A stretch of 64,000 nucleotides of DNA from Tahibacter harae. Lineage in GTDB: Bacteria > Pseudomonadota > Gammaproteobacteria > Xanthomonadales > Rhodanobacteraceae. The translations under genes were made by a program, and so were the position numbers. This document shows, piece after piece, positions 1-9,260 of this stretch (positions within the stretch are counted from its first letter, which is position 1; every line of letters begins with the position of its first letter). Below the pieces are notes generated by a model, which was given only the letters and a program-made list of their open reading frames with translations, did not search any database and was not told the DNA's origin. The stretch lies in the NCBI RefSeq assembly GCF_024437735.1, contig NZ_JANFQO010000004.1:186001-250000 (forward strand). Direction: 5' to 3'.

Positions 1-30
1 TGCGGCCTTCGCGCCCGGCCCGGGCCGGTC

Positions 31-321
31 TCAGGCTTCGATGACGGCCAGCAGATCTTCTTCGCGCATGACCAGCAGCTCTTCGCCGTCGATCTTCACT
101 TCGGTGCCGCTGTACTTGCCGAACAGGACCTTGTCGCCGGCCTTGACCGCGATCGGGCGGACCTTGCCGTCTTCCAGGATCTTGCCGGCGCCGGCGGCGA
201 TGACTTCACCGCGGACCGGCTTTTCGGTGGCGCTGTCGGGGATGACGATGCCGCCGGCGGACTTGGTCTCGGCTTCCAGGCGCTTGATGATGACGCGGTC
301 GTGCAGAGGACGAAGCTTCAT
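31..321 (-). CDS. groES: GroES co-chaperonin (Hsp10)
   Basis: Heptameric lid of the GroEL folding chamber in the cytoplasm. The 96-residue product starts [16 protein letters not shown], contains the mobile-loop segment ([12 protein letters not shown]) and the closing [12 protein letters not shown] / [12 protein letters not shown] strands, and has the usual GroES length. An upstream in-frame ATG at 372 would add 17 unrelated residues. The start at 321 is preferred because GAGGGA lies about seven bases before it. The upstream extension overlaps the spacer before a CIRCE operator (379-405), which predicts HrcA control. groEL should follow directly beyond the left edge; that is inference from the near-universal groESL order. 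Confidence 0.97.
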   Translation of the reverse strand: MKLRPLHDRVIIKRLEAETKSAGGIVIPDSATEKPVRGEVIAAGAGKILEDGKVRPIAVKAGDKVLFGKYSGTEVKIDGEELLVMREEDLLAVIEA

Positions 322-378
322 GGGTTGTTCCCTCAGGTAGTGGCAAGGAATTGATTGAAAGAGATTTTCCAACGGTTG

Positions 379-405
379 CTAGCACTCTCCGTCGGTGAGT
401 GCCAA
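379..405 (-). promoter_or_regulatory. CIRCE operator (HrcA binding site) upstream of groES
   Basis: An inverted repeat with arms CTAGCACTC (379-387) and GAGTGCCAA (397-405) separated by nine bases. The CIRCE consensus is TTAGCACTC-N9-GAGTGCTAA, so each arm matches 8 of 9 positions. It sits 58 bases upstream of the groES start. CIRCE is the target of the heat-shock repressor HrcA. Confidence 0.92.
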
Positions 406-550
406 TTTTAGCCCGGCACGGTGACAGAAGGCCAATCCCCCGTTGCGTGGCCGACACATAGGGCGCCGGAAATAGCTTTCAAGGGCACCGGGGTGGGCGG
501 CGCGGGCGGCACGGGTTATGGTGCGCGCCCCTGAAGCCGCGGCTGCCGCC

Positions 551-874
551 ATGTCCGCCCTGATCGTCTATTGCACCGTGCCGGACCAGGATCTGGCCGA
601 CCGCCTGGCCCGCGCCCTGGTCGAGGAAGGCCTGGCCGCCTGCGTCAACCGCCTGCCGGGCGTGGTCTCGACCTACCGCTGGCAGGGCCAGACCCAGGTC
701 GATGCGGAGCTGCTGTTGCTGATCAAGACCACGCGCGCCCGCTTCGAGGCGCTGCGCCGGCGCATCGTCGAGCTGCATCCGTATGAACTCCCGGAGGTGA
801 TCGCGGTCGATGTCGCCCTGGGCCATGCGCCCTACCTGGACTGGCTGGCCGAAAGCACCGCCGCCAGGCACTGA
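551..874 (+). CDS. cutA: CutA-like divalent-cation tolerance protein
   Basis: CutA proteins form trimers with a ferredoxin-like fold and are linked to copper tolerance, though their biochemical role is unsettled. The product MSALIVYCTVPDQDLADR... carries typical features: an early cysteine in the first strand, the GLAACVNRLPGVVSTYRWQG segment (Cys-Val-Asn), a KTTRARFEAL helix and HPYELPEVIAVDV. From the ATG at 551 it is 107 residues, the family norm. An in-frame ATG at 518 would add an alanine-rich tail typical of non-coding extension, and neither start has a strong Shine-Dalgarno. It lies 76 bases upstream of dsbD, a neighbourhood also seen in other proteobacteria (cutA-dsbD). Confidence 0.93.
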   Translation: MSALIVYCTVPDQDLADRLARALVEEGLAACVNRLPGVVSTYRWQGQTQVDAELLLLIKTTRARFEALRRRIVELHPYELPEVIAVDVALGHAPYLDWLAESTAARH

Positions 875-953
875 GCCGCCGCTACGCACATCGAACTGCA
901 AGGACTGCGCAGCCGCGCCGGTCTGTGTCTGCCCCCGAACCGCTGGAGCCGCA

Positions 954-3302
954 ATGAGTCGTTTCGCCCGCTATGCCCTGCTTGCCGCCGGCCTGCTGGG
1001 ATTCACCCAGGCCCAGGCCCAGGACGACGAGCTGCTGCGGGTGGAAGAGGCGTTTGCGCTGACCTCGCAGGTAGTCGGGCGCGACGCGATCAAGCTGGAA
1101 TGGAAGATCGCCGACGGCTATTACCTGTACCGCACGCGCATGAGCACGCGCAGCAGCCAGGCGGATCTCAACCTGGCCCCGCTGGAGCTGCCGCCGGGCG
1201 AGCCCAAGAACGACGAGTTCCTGGGCCAGGTCGAGGTCTACCACGGCAAGGTCACGGCGACGCAGGCGCTGAAACCTGGCCCCGACCTCACCACGGCCGA
1301 GTTCGCCGTCACCATCCAGGGCTGCCACGAGCGCGAGCCCAAGATCTGCTACCCGCCGTATACCGCCAAGCTCAGCCTGCCGCTGCCGCCGCCCGAACCG
1401 GGCGCCGCCGCGGCGGAACCGGCCGGCGCCGGCCTGCTGCGCGGCCCGGCCGCGGCCACACCGCCCGGTGCGCTGAGTTCGGCCCTGAACCAGCTGGGCA
1501 AGCCGGCCGCGGACGCGCCCATGGACACCGGTACCGCCGTCCCCGGCGAGGAAAAGCTGCCGCTGCCGCCGGAACAGGCCTTCGTGTTCGAGACCATCGC
1601 CACCGGTCCCACCGAGCTGCTGGCGCGCTGGACCATGCCCAAGGGCTATTACCTGTACCGCGACAAGACCCGGCTGAGCGTGCCCGCCGACAGCGGCGTG
1701 CGCCTGGGCACGCCGCGCTGGCCCGTAGGCACGCCGCACAAGGACGAGCACTACGGCGACGTCACCGTCTATTTCGACCAGGTCGAGCTGCCGATAGACC
1801 TGGGCCGTGACGACGGCAAGCCGGCCAAACTCAAGCTGCAGGCCGAATTCCAGGGCTGCGAGAACGACGGCGTCTGCTATCCCATCATGACGCGCACGGT
1901 CGAGGTGGAGCTGCCGCAGGCGTCGGCGGCGCAGCTGGACATGGCGCGGGCCAAGCTCGCCACCAGTGCGGCACCGGCCGCCGCCGCGAGCGGCAATGCG
2001 GAAGACCAGTCCGAGGAACAGCGCCTGGCCGCCCAGCTGTCCAGCGACCGCCTGCTCGCCCTGATCTCGTTCTTCGGCTTCGGCCTGCTGCTGGCGTTCA
2101 CGCCCTGCGTATTTCCCATGCTGCCGATCCTGTCGGGCATCATCGCCGGGGCCGGCGAGAATGTTTCGACGCGGCGGGCGTTTGTGTTGTCGACGGTCTA
2201 TGTGCTCGCGTCCACCCTGGTGTTCACCATCGCCGGCGTCGCCGCCGGCCTGGTCGGGGCAAACCTGCAGGCGCTGTTCCAGCAACCCTGGATCCTGACC
2301 AGCTTCGCCATCCTGTTCGTGCTGCTGTCGCTGTCCATGTTCGGCTTCTACGAACTGCAGCTGCCCTCGTCACTGCAAAGCCGCATCGCCAGCGTGAGCA
2401 ACCGCCAGCAGGGCGGCTCGCTGACCGGCGTGGCCGTCATGGGCGTGCTGTCGGCGCTGATCGTAGGCCCCTGCGTGGCGCCGCCGCTGGCCGCGGCCGT
2501 GCTCTACATCAGCCAGACCCGCGATCCGGTATTCGGCGGCCTGGCCCTGTTCACGCTGTCGCTGGGCATGGGCGCGCCGCTGGTGGTCGCCGGCACCGCC
2601 GCCGGCAAATGGCTGCCGCGCGCCGGCGCCTGGATGGACTCGGTCAAGGCCGTGTTCGGCGTGAGCTTCCTCGCCCTGGCAATCTACATGGTGTCGCGCT
2701 TCCTCGATGCGGGCTGGATCATGCTGATGATCGGCGTGCTCGCCGTCGCCTGCGGCGTCTACCTGGGCGCGCTGGAGCGCCTGCCGGAAGAAGCTTCGGG
2801 CTGGCGCCGCCTGTGGAAATCGCTGGGCGTGGTGTTGCTGATCGCCGGCGCGGCCCAGCTGGTCGGCGCCTTCGCCGGCTCGGCCGATCCACTGCAGCCG
2901 CTGCGCGGCCTGGGCGGCGGCGGTGGCTCAGCGGCCGCGCCGCAGCACCTGCCCTTCCGCACCATCAAGACCATTGCCGACGTCGAAGCCCAGCTCAAGC
3001 AAGGCAAGCCGGTGATGCTGGACTTCTATGCCGACTGGTGCGTGTCGTGCAAGGAAATGGAGAAGTTCACCTTTACCAAGTCGGACGTGCACGCGGCGCT
3101 GCAGCCCTACACCCTGCTCAAGGCCGACGTCACCGCCAACGACGCGGAAGACCAGGCCCTGCTCAAGCATTTCGGCCTGGTCGGCCCGCCGGTGACGATC
3201 TTCTTCGGCGCCGACGGCAAGGAACGGCGCGCCCAGCGCCTGACCGGGTTTGAATCGGCCGAGAAGTTCGTCGCCCGCGTGGCCAAGGCGGCCGGCCGAT
3301 GA
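954..3302 (+). CDS. dsbD: DsbD thiol:disulfide interchange protein with duplicated N-terminal domain
   Basis: Inner-membrane protein carrying electrons from cytoplasmic thioredoxin to periplasmic partners such as DsbC and CcmG. The 782-residue product has a signal peptide (MSRFARYALLAAGLLGF..., cleaved near AQA/QD). Two tandem nDsbD-like domains follow, each with a GYYLYR strand and a Cys pair before Tyr-Pro (C124/C132 and C302/C308). The eight-helix core has its Cys pair at C385 (TPCVFPM) and C507 (GPCVAPP). The C-terminal thioredoxin domain has WCVSC (C696, C699). E. coli DsbD has a single N-terminal domain, so the duplication is unusual; the longer linkers are Pro/Ala rich. GGAG precedes the ATG at 954. 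Its stop overlaps the start of the next gene (ATGA), suggesting translational coupling. Confidence 0.95.
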   Translation: MSRFARYALLAAGLLGFTQAQAQDDELLRVEEAFALTSQVVGRDAIKLEWKIADGYYLYRTRMSTRSSQADLNLAPLELPPGEPKNDEFLGQVEVYHGKVTATQALKPGPDLTTAEFAVTIQGCHEREPKICYPPYTAKLSLPLPPPEPGAAAAEPAGAGLLRGPAAATPPGALSSALNQLGKPAADAPMDTGTAVPGEEKLPLPPEQAFVFETIATGPTELLARWTMPKGYYLYRDKTRLSVPADSGVRLGTPRWPVGTPHKDEHYGDVTVYFDQVELPIDLGRDDGKPAKLKLQAEFQGCENDGVCYPIMTRTVEVELPQASAAQLDMARAKLATSAAPAAAASGNAEDQSEEQRLAAQLSSDRLLALISFFGFGLLLAFTPCVFPMLPILSGIIAGAGENVSTRRAFVLSTVYVLASTLVFTIAGVAAGLVGANLQALFQQPWILTSFAILFVLLSLSMFGFYELQLPSSLQSRIASVSNRQQGGSLTGVAVMGVLSALIVGPCVAPPLAAAVLYISQTRDPVFGGLALFTLSLGMGAPLVVAGTAAGKWLPRAGAWMDSVKAVFGVSFLALAIYMVSRFLDAGWIMLMIGVLAVACGVYLGALERLPEEASGWRRLWKSLGVVLLIAGAAQLVGAFAGSADPLQPLRGLGGGGGSAAAPQHLPFRTIKTIADVEAQLKQGKPVMLDFYADWCVSCKEMEKFTFTKSDVHAALQPYTLLKADVTANDAEDQALLKHFGLVGPPVTIFFGADGKERRAQRLTGFESAEKFVARVAKAAGR

Positions 3303-3937
3303 GCTGGCGTCAGACTGCACTGATCGGCGTGCTGGCCCTGGGCGCGGGCGTGGCCGGCCTGGTCGCCGGCAGCATCCTCACCGGCCAGGGCGCGCCGCGC
3401 GCGATCACCGACGCCCTGAGCACCACCGCGGCCGGCCGCTGGCTGGCCGAAGCCTGGATCGACGCCGCCACGCCGGCCGGCCCGCCCGGCGTCGCCGTCG
3501 CTGCCAAGGGCGATCCCGCGCCCGCGCTGGCCCTGGCCGACCGCGAAGGCCGCAGCACCTCGCTGGCGCAGTGGAAGGATAGGCTGGTCGTGATCAATTT
3601 CTGGGCCACCTGGTGCGCGCCCTGCCGCAAGGAAATGCCGGAACTGGACCGCTTCCAGCGCAAGCATGCGGGGGCCGGCGTGCAGGTCGTCGGCATCGCC
3701 GTGGACGGCAGCGCCGAGGTCGAAGCCTTCCTGCGCGAGACGCCGGTGGGCTATCCCATCCTGCTCGCCAGCGGCGCCGGCCTGAATCCGTCGCTGCCGT
3801 TCGGCAACACCTACGGCGCCCTGCCCTTCAGCGTCCTGCTGGGCCGCGACGGGCGCATCCTCGATACCCGCCTGGGCGAGGTCACCGAGGCTTCGCTGGA
3901 AACCTGGACCGCGCCGCACCGCGGCAGCACGCTCTGA
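3299..3937 (+). CDS. TlpA/ResA-family membrane-anchored thioredoxin
   Basis: A 212-residue periplasmic thiol-disulfide oxidoreductase. An N-terminal hydrophobic segment (about residues 7-27) should act as signal anchor, followed by a spacer and an AhpC/TSA-type thioredoxin domain with FWATWCAPCRKEMPEL; the redox pair is C106 and C109. The cis-proline loop is seen in YGALPFSVLLG. It starts within the dsbD stop codon (ATGA overlap), which makes it a likely reduction partner of that DsbD. The specific substrate is not evident; cytochrome c maturation (CcmG-like) or general periplasmic reduction are both possible. Confidence 0.9.
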   Translation: MSWRQTALIGVLALGAGVAGLVAGSILTGQGAPRAITDALSTTAAGRWLAEAWIDAATPAGPPGVAVAAKGDPAPALALADREGRSTSLAQWKDRLVVINFWATWCAPCRKEMPELDRFQRKHAGAGVQVVGIAVDGSAEVEAFLRETPVGYPILLASGAGLNPSLPFGNTYGALPFSVLLGRDGRILDTRLGEVTEASLETWTAPHRGSTL

Positions 3938-3991
3938 GCCCGGCAGCGCGGCGCGCAGCTCCGGCAACGCCGCCGCGCAGCGGGAAACAAG

Positions 3992-4015
3992 GCCTCGCCG
4001 CGGCGGCGGCGAGGC
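3992..4015 (+). terminator. Hairpin after dsbD-tlpA operon
   Basis: GCCTCGCCGC (3992-4001) and its exact complement (4006-4015) enclose a four-base loop, 55 bases after the tlpA-like stop. No T-run follows, so termination is a guess from position and stability. Confidence 0.35.
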
Positions 4016-4102
4016 TGCGCCACGGCGTTGCCGCCGCGCGCCGTATGGAAACCCGCGTCCGGCTGCGCCTGCCTAGACTGGCGCGATCCCGCGGAGCCCG
4101 CC

Positions 4103-4579
4103 ATGACCGAATTCATCCTCAACGGAAATCCCGCCAAGCTCGATGCGCCGGCTGAAATGCCGCTGCTGTGGGCGCTGCGCGATGTCGCCAACCTGACCGG
4201 CACCAAGTTCGGCTGCGGCCTGGCCCAGTGCGGCGCCTGCACCGTGCATGTGGACGGCAATCCCACCCGCGCCTGTATCACGCCGCTGGGCAGTGTCGCG
4301 GGCAAGCGCGTGACGACGATCGAAGGACTGGGCGCCGGCAGCGCCGAACACGCCGTGCAGCGCGCCTGGCAGGAGCTGAATGTTCCGCAATGCGGCTACT
4401 GCCAGGCCGGCCAGCTGATGAGCGCCGCGGCGCTGCTGGCGCGCAATCCGGCGCCGGCCGATGCCGACATCGACGCGGCCATGGCCGGCAACCTGTGCCG
4501 CTGCGGCACCTATGTGCGCATCCGCGCCGCCATCCACCGCGCCGCGCAGCTCGCGCGCGAAACCGCGGCGGGAGGCTGA
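4103..4579 (+). CDS. IorA-like [2Fe-2S] subunit of a xanthine-oxidase-family molybdenum hydroxylase
   Basis: Small electron-transfer subunit of a molybdopterin hydroxylase of the isoquinoline 1-oxidoreductase / aldehyde oxidoreductase type. The 158-residue protein has the plant-ferredoxin cluster ligands C38, C43, C46 and C58 ([10 protein letters not shown]...C) and the second cluster C97, C100, C132, C134 (QCGYC...LCRC). Start 4103 follows GGAG and gives the standard family N-terminus MTEFILNG. It ends two bases before the large subunit begins, so the two form an operon. The substrate cannot be read from the sequence; isoquinoline, nicotinate-type heterocycles or aldehydes are known for relatives. 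No cofactor-insertion (XdhC-like) gene lies nearby. Confidence 0.92.
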   Translation: MTEFILNGNPAKLDAPAEMPLLWALRDVANLTGTKFGCGLAQCGACTVHVDGNPTRACITPLGSVAGKRVTTIEGLGAGSAEHAVQRAWQELNVPQCGYCQAGQLMSAAALLARNPAPADADIDAAMAGNLCRCGTYVRIRAAIHRAAQLARETAAGG

Positions 4580-4580
4580 C

Positions 4581-6758
4581 ATGGACGGCTCCCGCCGCGA
4601 TTTCCTGCGTCTGAGCCTGCTCGGCGGCGGCGCCATGCTGCTGGGCATCGCACTGCCCGCCGCGCAGGCGCAGACCGCGGCGCCGCCCGCACCGCCGCCG
4701 GATCCGAACCTGTATGTGCGCATAGACCCGGACAACCGCATCACCATCACCACGCCGCGCTCGGAAATGGGCCAGGGCGTGCGCACCAGCCTGGCCATGC
4801 TGGTAGCCGAGGAACTGGAGGCCGACTGGCGCCAGGTGCAGGTCGCCACGCTGGGCCTGGACGCCCGCGCCGGCGACCAGGGCACCGGCGGTTCCAACAG
4901 CGTGGCCGGGCTGTACGAACCGCTGCGGCGCATCGGCGCCAGCCTGCGCGAACTGCTGATCGCCGCGGCCGCGGCGCGCTGGCAGGTGCCGGCCGGCGAG
5001 TGCGCGGCGCGCGACAGCGTGGTCACGCATGCGCGCTCGCAGCGTTCGGCACGCTATGCGGACCTGATCGAAGCCGCAGCGAAACTGACGCCGAATCCCG
5101 CGCCGGCGCTCAAGCCGCGCGCCCAGTGGCGCCTGCTCGGCAAGCCCCAGACCGGCAAGGACTGCGCCGACATCGTCCACGGCCGCGCCGGCTACGGCCT
5201 GGACGTGCGCCGCCCGGGCCAGCTCTACGCGCAGATCGAACGGCCGCGCCGCTTCGGCGCCCGCGTCGCCAGCTTCGACGCACAGGCCGCCCTGGCCGTG
5301 CCCGGCGTGAAACAGGTGTTCGCGCTGGAGCCCGGCCCGGGCAACATCGCCGGTGGCGTGGCCGTGGTCGCGACCTCGACCTGGGCCGCCGCCCAGGGCC
5401 GCGCGAAACTGGCCGTGCAATGGAACGAACAGGACGCCGGCAGCGACGACAGTGCGGCGCTGGCGAAAGCCGCCCTCACCGCGCTGGACGCGGAACCGGC
5501 CGAGGCGGTGAACAAGGTCGGCGATCCGGACGCGGTGCTGGCCGCGGCGGCCAGGGTGATACGCGCGGACTACCAGCTGCCCTTCCTCGCCCATGCCACG
5601 CTGGAACCGCAGAACGCGACCGCGCAGTGGAGCGGCGACCATCTCACCGTCTGGGCGCCGACCCAGTTTCCCGGCCTGGCCGCGCGCGGCATCGCCAAGG
5701 CGCTGGATATCAAGCCGGAACAGATCACCCTGCATATCACCCTGCTCGGCGGCGGTTTCGGCCGGCGCATCAACGGCGATTACGCGGTCGAGGCCGCCCT
5801 GGTCGCGCGCCAGGCCGGCGCACCGGTGCAGGTGATGTGGACGCGCGAAGACGACCTGCGCCACGACTTCTACCGGCCCTTGGCCGCGCACCGCTTCGAG
5901 GCCTGCCTGGACGCGGACGGCTGGCCGCAGGCCCTGCGCCACCGCCAGGCCGGCACGCCCATAGGCGCGACCTACGACAGGACCGGCCAGCGCACATTCG
6001 GCGCCGAGGAGATCGAAGGCGCCGGCAACGGCTTCTACCGCGCCCCCAACCGCAGCAGCGGCTATACCGCCCTGGCCGCGCGCGTGCCGCGCGGCTGGTG
6101 GCGCGCCGTGCACACTACCCATGCCAGCTTCGCCATGGAGTGCTTCATCGACGAACTGGCCGCGGCCGCCGGCAAGGATGCGCTGGCCTATCGCCTGGCC
6201 CTGATCGACACCATTCCCGTGCCCGCGCCGGGCCAGGACAGCGACTACGCTTTCAACCCGGCACGCATGCGCGCCTGCCTGCGGCGCGCGGCCGAACTGG
6301 CCGGCTGGGGCAAGCCCCTGCCCAAGGGCCAGGCCCTGGGCCTGGCCTGCGCCATCGACCACCGCAGTTATGCCGCGCTGGTGCTGCAGGTCTCGCTGCA
6401 GGAACGGGAACTGCGCATTCACCGCGCGACCTGCGTCGCCGACTGCGGCCTGGTCATCAATCCCGACGGCGCCCGCGCGCAGATCGAAGGCGGCATCGTG
6501 CAGGGCCTGTCGGCGGCGCTGGGCGAGGCTGTCACGCTGAAGGACGGCGCGGTCGTCGAGGGCAACTTCCACCAATACCGCCTGCTGCGGCTGGCCCAGG
6601 CGCCGCTGCACATCGACGTGCAGTTCATCGAAAGCGACGCGGTAAAGCTCACCGGGCTGGGCGAACCGGCGCTGCCGCTGGCCGCGCCGGCCCTGGCCAA
6701 TGCGCTGCACGCGCTCACGGGCAAGCGCCTGCGCGAACTGCCGCTGCGCTGGAGCTGA
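4581..6758 (+). CDS. IorB-like molybdopterin-binding subunit of a xanthine-oxidase-family hydroxylase
   Basis: The 725-residue catalytic subunit partners the preceding Fe-S protein. The N-terminus has a twin-arginine signal (SRRDFLRLSLLGGG, RR at residues 5-6, cleavage near AQA), so the folded holoenzyme is probably exported to the periplasm. Family hallmarks include SEMGQGVRTSLAMLVAEEL, the GGGFGRR loop contacting the cofactor, and GLGEPALPLAAPA, in which E695 matches the catalytic glutamate position. Binding of molybdopterin cytosine dinucleotide is family knowledge. Length is normal. The start at 4581 is preferred over upstream in-frame ATG codons because GGAGG sits 5-10 bases before it and the Tat signal begins there. 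Confidence 0.92.
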   Translation: MDGSRRDFLRLSLLGGGAMLLGIALPAAQAQTAAPPAPPPDPNLYVRIDPDNRITITTPRSEMGQGVRTSLAMLVAEELEADWRQVQVATLGLDARAGDQGTGGSNSVAGLYEPLRRIGASLRELLIAAAAARWQVPAGECAARDSVVTHARSQRSARYADLIEAAAKLTPNPAPALKPRAQWRLLGKPQTGKDCADIVHGRAGYGLDVRRPGQLYAQIERPRRFGARVASFDAQAALAVPGVKQVFALEPGPGNIAGGVAVVATSTWAAAQGRAKLAVQWNEQDAGSDDSAALAKAALTALDAEPAEAVNKVGDPDAVLAAAARVIRADYQLPFLAHATLEPQNATAQWSGDHLTVWAPTQFPGLAARGIAKALDIKPEQITLHITLLGGGFGRRINGDYAVEAALVARQAGAPVQVMWTREDDLRHDFYRPLAAHRFEACLDADGWPQALRHRQAGTPIGATYDRTGQRTFGAEEIEGAGNGFYRAPNRSSGYTALAARVPRGWWRAVHTTHASFAMECFIDELAAAAGKDALAYRLALIDTIPVPAPGQDSDYAFNPARMRACLRRAAELAGWGKPLPKGQALGLACAIDHRSYAALVLQVSLQERELRIHRATCVADCGLVINPDGARAQIEGGIVQGLSAALGEAVTLKDGAVVEGNFHQYRLLRLAQAPLHIDVQFIESDAVKLTGLGEPALPLAAPALANALHALTGKRLRELPLRWS

Positions 6759-6914
6759 AACCACGGGAAATCGGGCCGGCGCGCCGGGAGGTGCCCGGCC
6801 GGCCCAGGCGGAGGCAGTCAAACATCGGCGAATATCGCCGATATGGACAAGATCGGCAGGCAAGCGCAGACTTCGCGCCCCAGCCGGCGCCTATGCCGGC
6901 ACCGGAGAGCCGGC

Positions 6915-7352
6915 TTGGCCAGAATCCTGCTGTTGCATGGTCCCAACCTGAACCTGCTCGGCACGCGCGAGCCGGACAAGTACGGACATGCAACCCTGGC
7001 AAGCATCGTCGGCGATCTTGAGGCCATCGCGCAAGCAGCCGGCCATGAACTGCACAGTTTCCAGTCCAACGCCGAGCACGCCCTGATCGACCGCATCCAC
7101 GCTGCGCGCGAGGACGGCACCGCCTTCATCCTGATCAATCCGGCCGCGTTCACCCATACCAGCATCGCCCTGCGCGACGCCCTGCTGGCCGTGGCGCTGC
7201 CGTTCATCGAGTTGCATCTGTCGAACGTGCATGCGCGCGAGCCCTTCCGCCAGCACTCGTATTTTTCCGACATCGCGGTCGGCGTGATCTGCGGCTTCGG
7301 CGCGCACAGCTACTCGCTGGCGCTGCAGGCCGCGCTGCAACGCCTGACCTGA
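6915..7352 (+). CDS. aroQ: Type II 3-dehydroquinate dehydratase
   Basis: Catalyses dehydration of 3-dehydroquinate to 3-dehydroshikimate in the shikimate pathway, upstream of chorismate, which the chorismatase at 34-35 kb would use. The core begins [19 protein letters not shown] with catalytic Arg18 and Tyr23 (DKYGH) and later NPAAFTHTS and [11 protein letters not shown] motifs. I place the start at a TTG (6915) because GGAGA lies seven bases before it and it gives 145 residues, the family length. The in-frame ATG at 6843 would add 24 basic residues without homology. aroQ upstream of accB-accC is a classic proteobacterial arrangement; the gap to accB is 38 bases. Confidence 0.93.
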   Translation: MARILLLHGPNLNLLGTREPDKYGHATLASIVGDLEAIAQAAGHELHSFQSNAEHALIDRIHAAREDGTAFILINPAAFTHTSIALRDALLAVALPFIELHLSNVHAREPFRQHSYFSDIAVGVICGFGAHSYSLALQAALQRLT

Positions 7353-7390
7353 TGTTTCCTTTCTAGTTCACCGCACCTGAGGATCCGTCT

Positions 7391-7870
7391 GTGGACCTGC
7401 GCAAAATCAAGAAGCTGATCGACATTCTGGAAGAGTCGAATCTGGCCGAGCTGGAAATCAAGGAAGGCGAGGAAGTCGTGCGCCTGAGCCGCATGCCCCG
7501 CGGCATGCCCCTGCCCCAGGCGCCGGCGCCGGTCGTAATCGCGACCGAGAACGTGGCCATGCCGATGCCGATGAAGTCGCCGACCGAGGCCGCCACCGGC
7601 AGCAACGGCAACAAGCCCGCCAACGACCTGCCCCCCGGCCACATCGTGCGCGCGCCCATGGTCGGCACCTTCTACGCCTCGCCGGCGCCGGACAAGCCGG
7701 CCTTCGTCAGCGTGGGCCAGTCGATCAAGGTCGGCGACACCCTGGGCATCATCGAGGCGATGAAGATGTTCAATCCGGTCGAGAGCGAAGTCGCCGGCAC
7801 CGTACTGAAAATCCTGGCCGAAAGCGGCCAGCCCATCGAATTCGACCAGCCCCTCTTTGTCATCGGCTGA
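7391..7870 (+). CDS. accB: Biotin carboxyl carrier protein of acetyl-CoA carboxylase
   Basis: Carries the biotin carboxylated by AccC and used to make malonyl-CoA for fatty acid (and polyene) synthesis. The 159-residue product begins at a GTG preceded by GAGG, with the typical [20 protein letters not shown] start, a Pro/Ala linker and the C-terminal biotinyl domain with EAMKMF (biotinylated K125). The thumb-containing segment precedes it ([18 protein letters not shown]). It is followed 11 bases later by accC; the pair is one operon in most bacteria. Confidence 0.97.
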   Translation: MDLRKIKKLIDILEESNLAELEIKEGEEVVRLSRMPRGMPLPQAPAPVVIATENVAMPMPMKSPTEAATGSNGNKPANDLPPGHIVRAPMVGTFYASPAPDKPAFVSVGQSIKVGDTLGIIEAMKMFNPVESEVAGTVLKILAESGQPIEFDQPLFVIG

Positions 7871-7881
7871 GGGGCGCGTCC

Positions 7882-9249
7882 ATGCTGGATAAAGTAGTCA
7901 TCGCCAATCGCGGCGAGATCGCCCTGCGCGTACTGCGCGCCTGCCACACCCTGGGCATCAAGACGGTGGCGGTGCATTCCACCGTCGACCGCAACCTCAA
8001 GCACGTCGGCATGGCCGACGAATCGGTCTGCATAGGGCCGGCGCCGGCGGCGGAAAGCTATCTCAACGTGCCGGCCATCATCGCCGCGGCGGAAGTCACC
8101 GACGCCCAGGCCATCCATCCGGGCTACGGCTTTCTGTCGGAGAACGCCGATTTCGCCGAACGCTGCGAGAAATCCGGCTTCATCTTCATCGGCCCCACCG
8201 CCAACGTGATCCGCCTGATGGGCGACAAGGTCGAGGCGATCAAGGCCATGAAGGCCGCCGGCGTGCCCTGCGTGCCGGGTTCGGGCGGACCGCTGGGCGA
8301 CGACCCGGTGGAGAACGGCCGCATCGCGCGCGACATCGGCTATCCGATCATCGTCAAGGCGGCCGGCGGCGGCGGCGGCCGCGGCATGCGCGTGGTGCAT
8401 ACGGAAGCGCATCTGCACAACGCCATCACCATGACCAAGTCCGAGGCCAAGGCCGCCTTCGGCAACGCCATGGTGTACATGGAGAAGTTCCTGGAGAACC
8501 CGCGCCACGTGGAAATCCAGGTGCTGGCCGACGGCCAGGGCAACGCCATCCACCTGGGCGAGCGCGACTGCTCCATGCAGCGTCGCCACCAGAAAGTGGT
8601 GGAAGAGGCGCCGGCGCCCGGCATCACGCCGGAGCAGCGTGCCGAGATCGGCAAGGTCTGCGTCGAAGCCTGCCTGCGCATCGGCTACCGCGGCGCCGGC
8701 ACCTTCGAGTTCCTGTACGAGAACGGCCGCTTCTACTTCATCGAGATGAACACCCGCATCCAGGTCGAACATCCGGTGACCGAGCTGGTCACCGGCATCG
8801 ACCTGGTGCGCGAACAGCTGCTGATCGCTGCCGGCGAGAAGCTGTCCATCCGCCAGGAGGACGTGCAGTTCACCGGCCACGCCATCGAATGCCGCATCAA
8901 CGCCGAGGATCCGGACACCTTCATGCCCTCGCCGGGCACGGTGAAGCGCTTCCTCGGCGCCGGCGGCCCCGGCGTGCGCCTGGACACGCACATCTACGAC
9001 GGCTACAGCATCCCGCCCAACTACGACTCCATGATCGGCAAGCTGATCGTGCACGGCCGCGACCGCGCCACCGCCATCGCGCGCATGCGCCTGGCCCTGG
9101 CCGAGATGGTCATAGACGGGGTCAAGACCAATATCCCGCTGCAGCAGCGCATCATGAGCGACGTGGGCTTCCAGGCCGGTGGACAGAACATCCATTACCT
9201 GGAGAAGCGCATCGCCGAACAGAAGGAAAAGGGCATCGCCCTGGGCTGA
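7882..9249 (+). CDS. accC: Biotin carboxylase subunit of acetyl-CoA carboxylase
   Basis: ATP-dependent carboxylation of the biotin on AccB. The 455-residue ATP-grasp enzyme shows the N-terminal [20 protein letters not shown], the ATP-binding glycine-rich loop [29 protein letters not shown], and the [15 protein letters not shown] catalytic segment. AGGGG precedes the ATG. It lies between accB and prmA in one transcription unit. Length matches the family closely (E. coli AccC about 450). Confidence 0.98.
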   Translation: MLDKVVIANRGEIALRVLRACHTLGIKTVAVHSTVDRNLKHVGMADESVCIGPAPAAESYLNVPAIIAAAEVTDAQAIHPGYGFLSENADFAERCEKSGFIFIGPTANVIRLMGDKVEAIKAMKAAGVPCVPGSGGPLGDDPVENGRIARDIGYPIIVKAAGGGGGRGMRVVHTEAHLHNAITMTKSEAKAAFGNAMVYMEKFLENPRHVEIQVLADGQGNAIHLGERDCSMQRRHQKVVEEAPAPGITPEQRAEIGKVCVEACLRIGYRGAGTFEFLYENGRFYFIEMNTRIQVEHPVTELVTGIDLVREQLLIAAGEKLSIRQEDVQFTGHAIECRINAEDPDTFMPSPGTVKRFLGAGGPGVRLDTHIYDGYSIPPNYDSMIGKLIVHGRDRATAIARMRLALAEMVIDGVKTNIPLQQRIMSDVGFQAGGQNIHYLEKRIAEQKEKGIALG

Positions 9250-9260
9250 GCCCGCCGACC

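Noticed and set aside
4278..6863. Very long minus-strand open frame antisense to the IorA/IorB genes
   Set aside because: High GC makes stop codons rare on the opposite strand. The translation is Arg/Gln/Ala/Gly-rich without any family feature, while the plus strand encodes complete, motif-bearing proteins.
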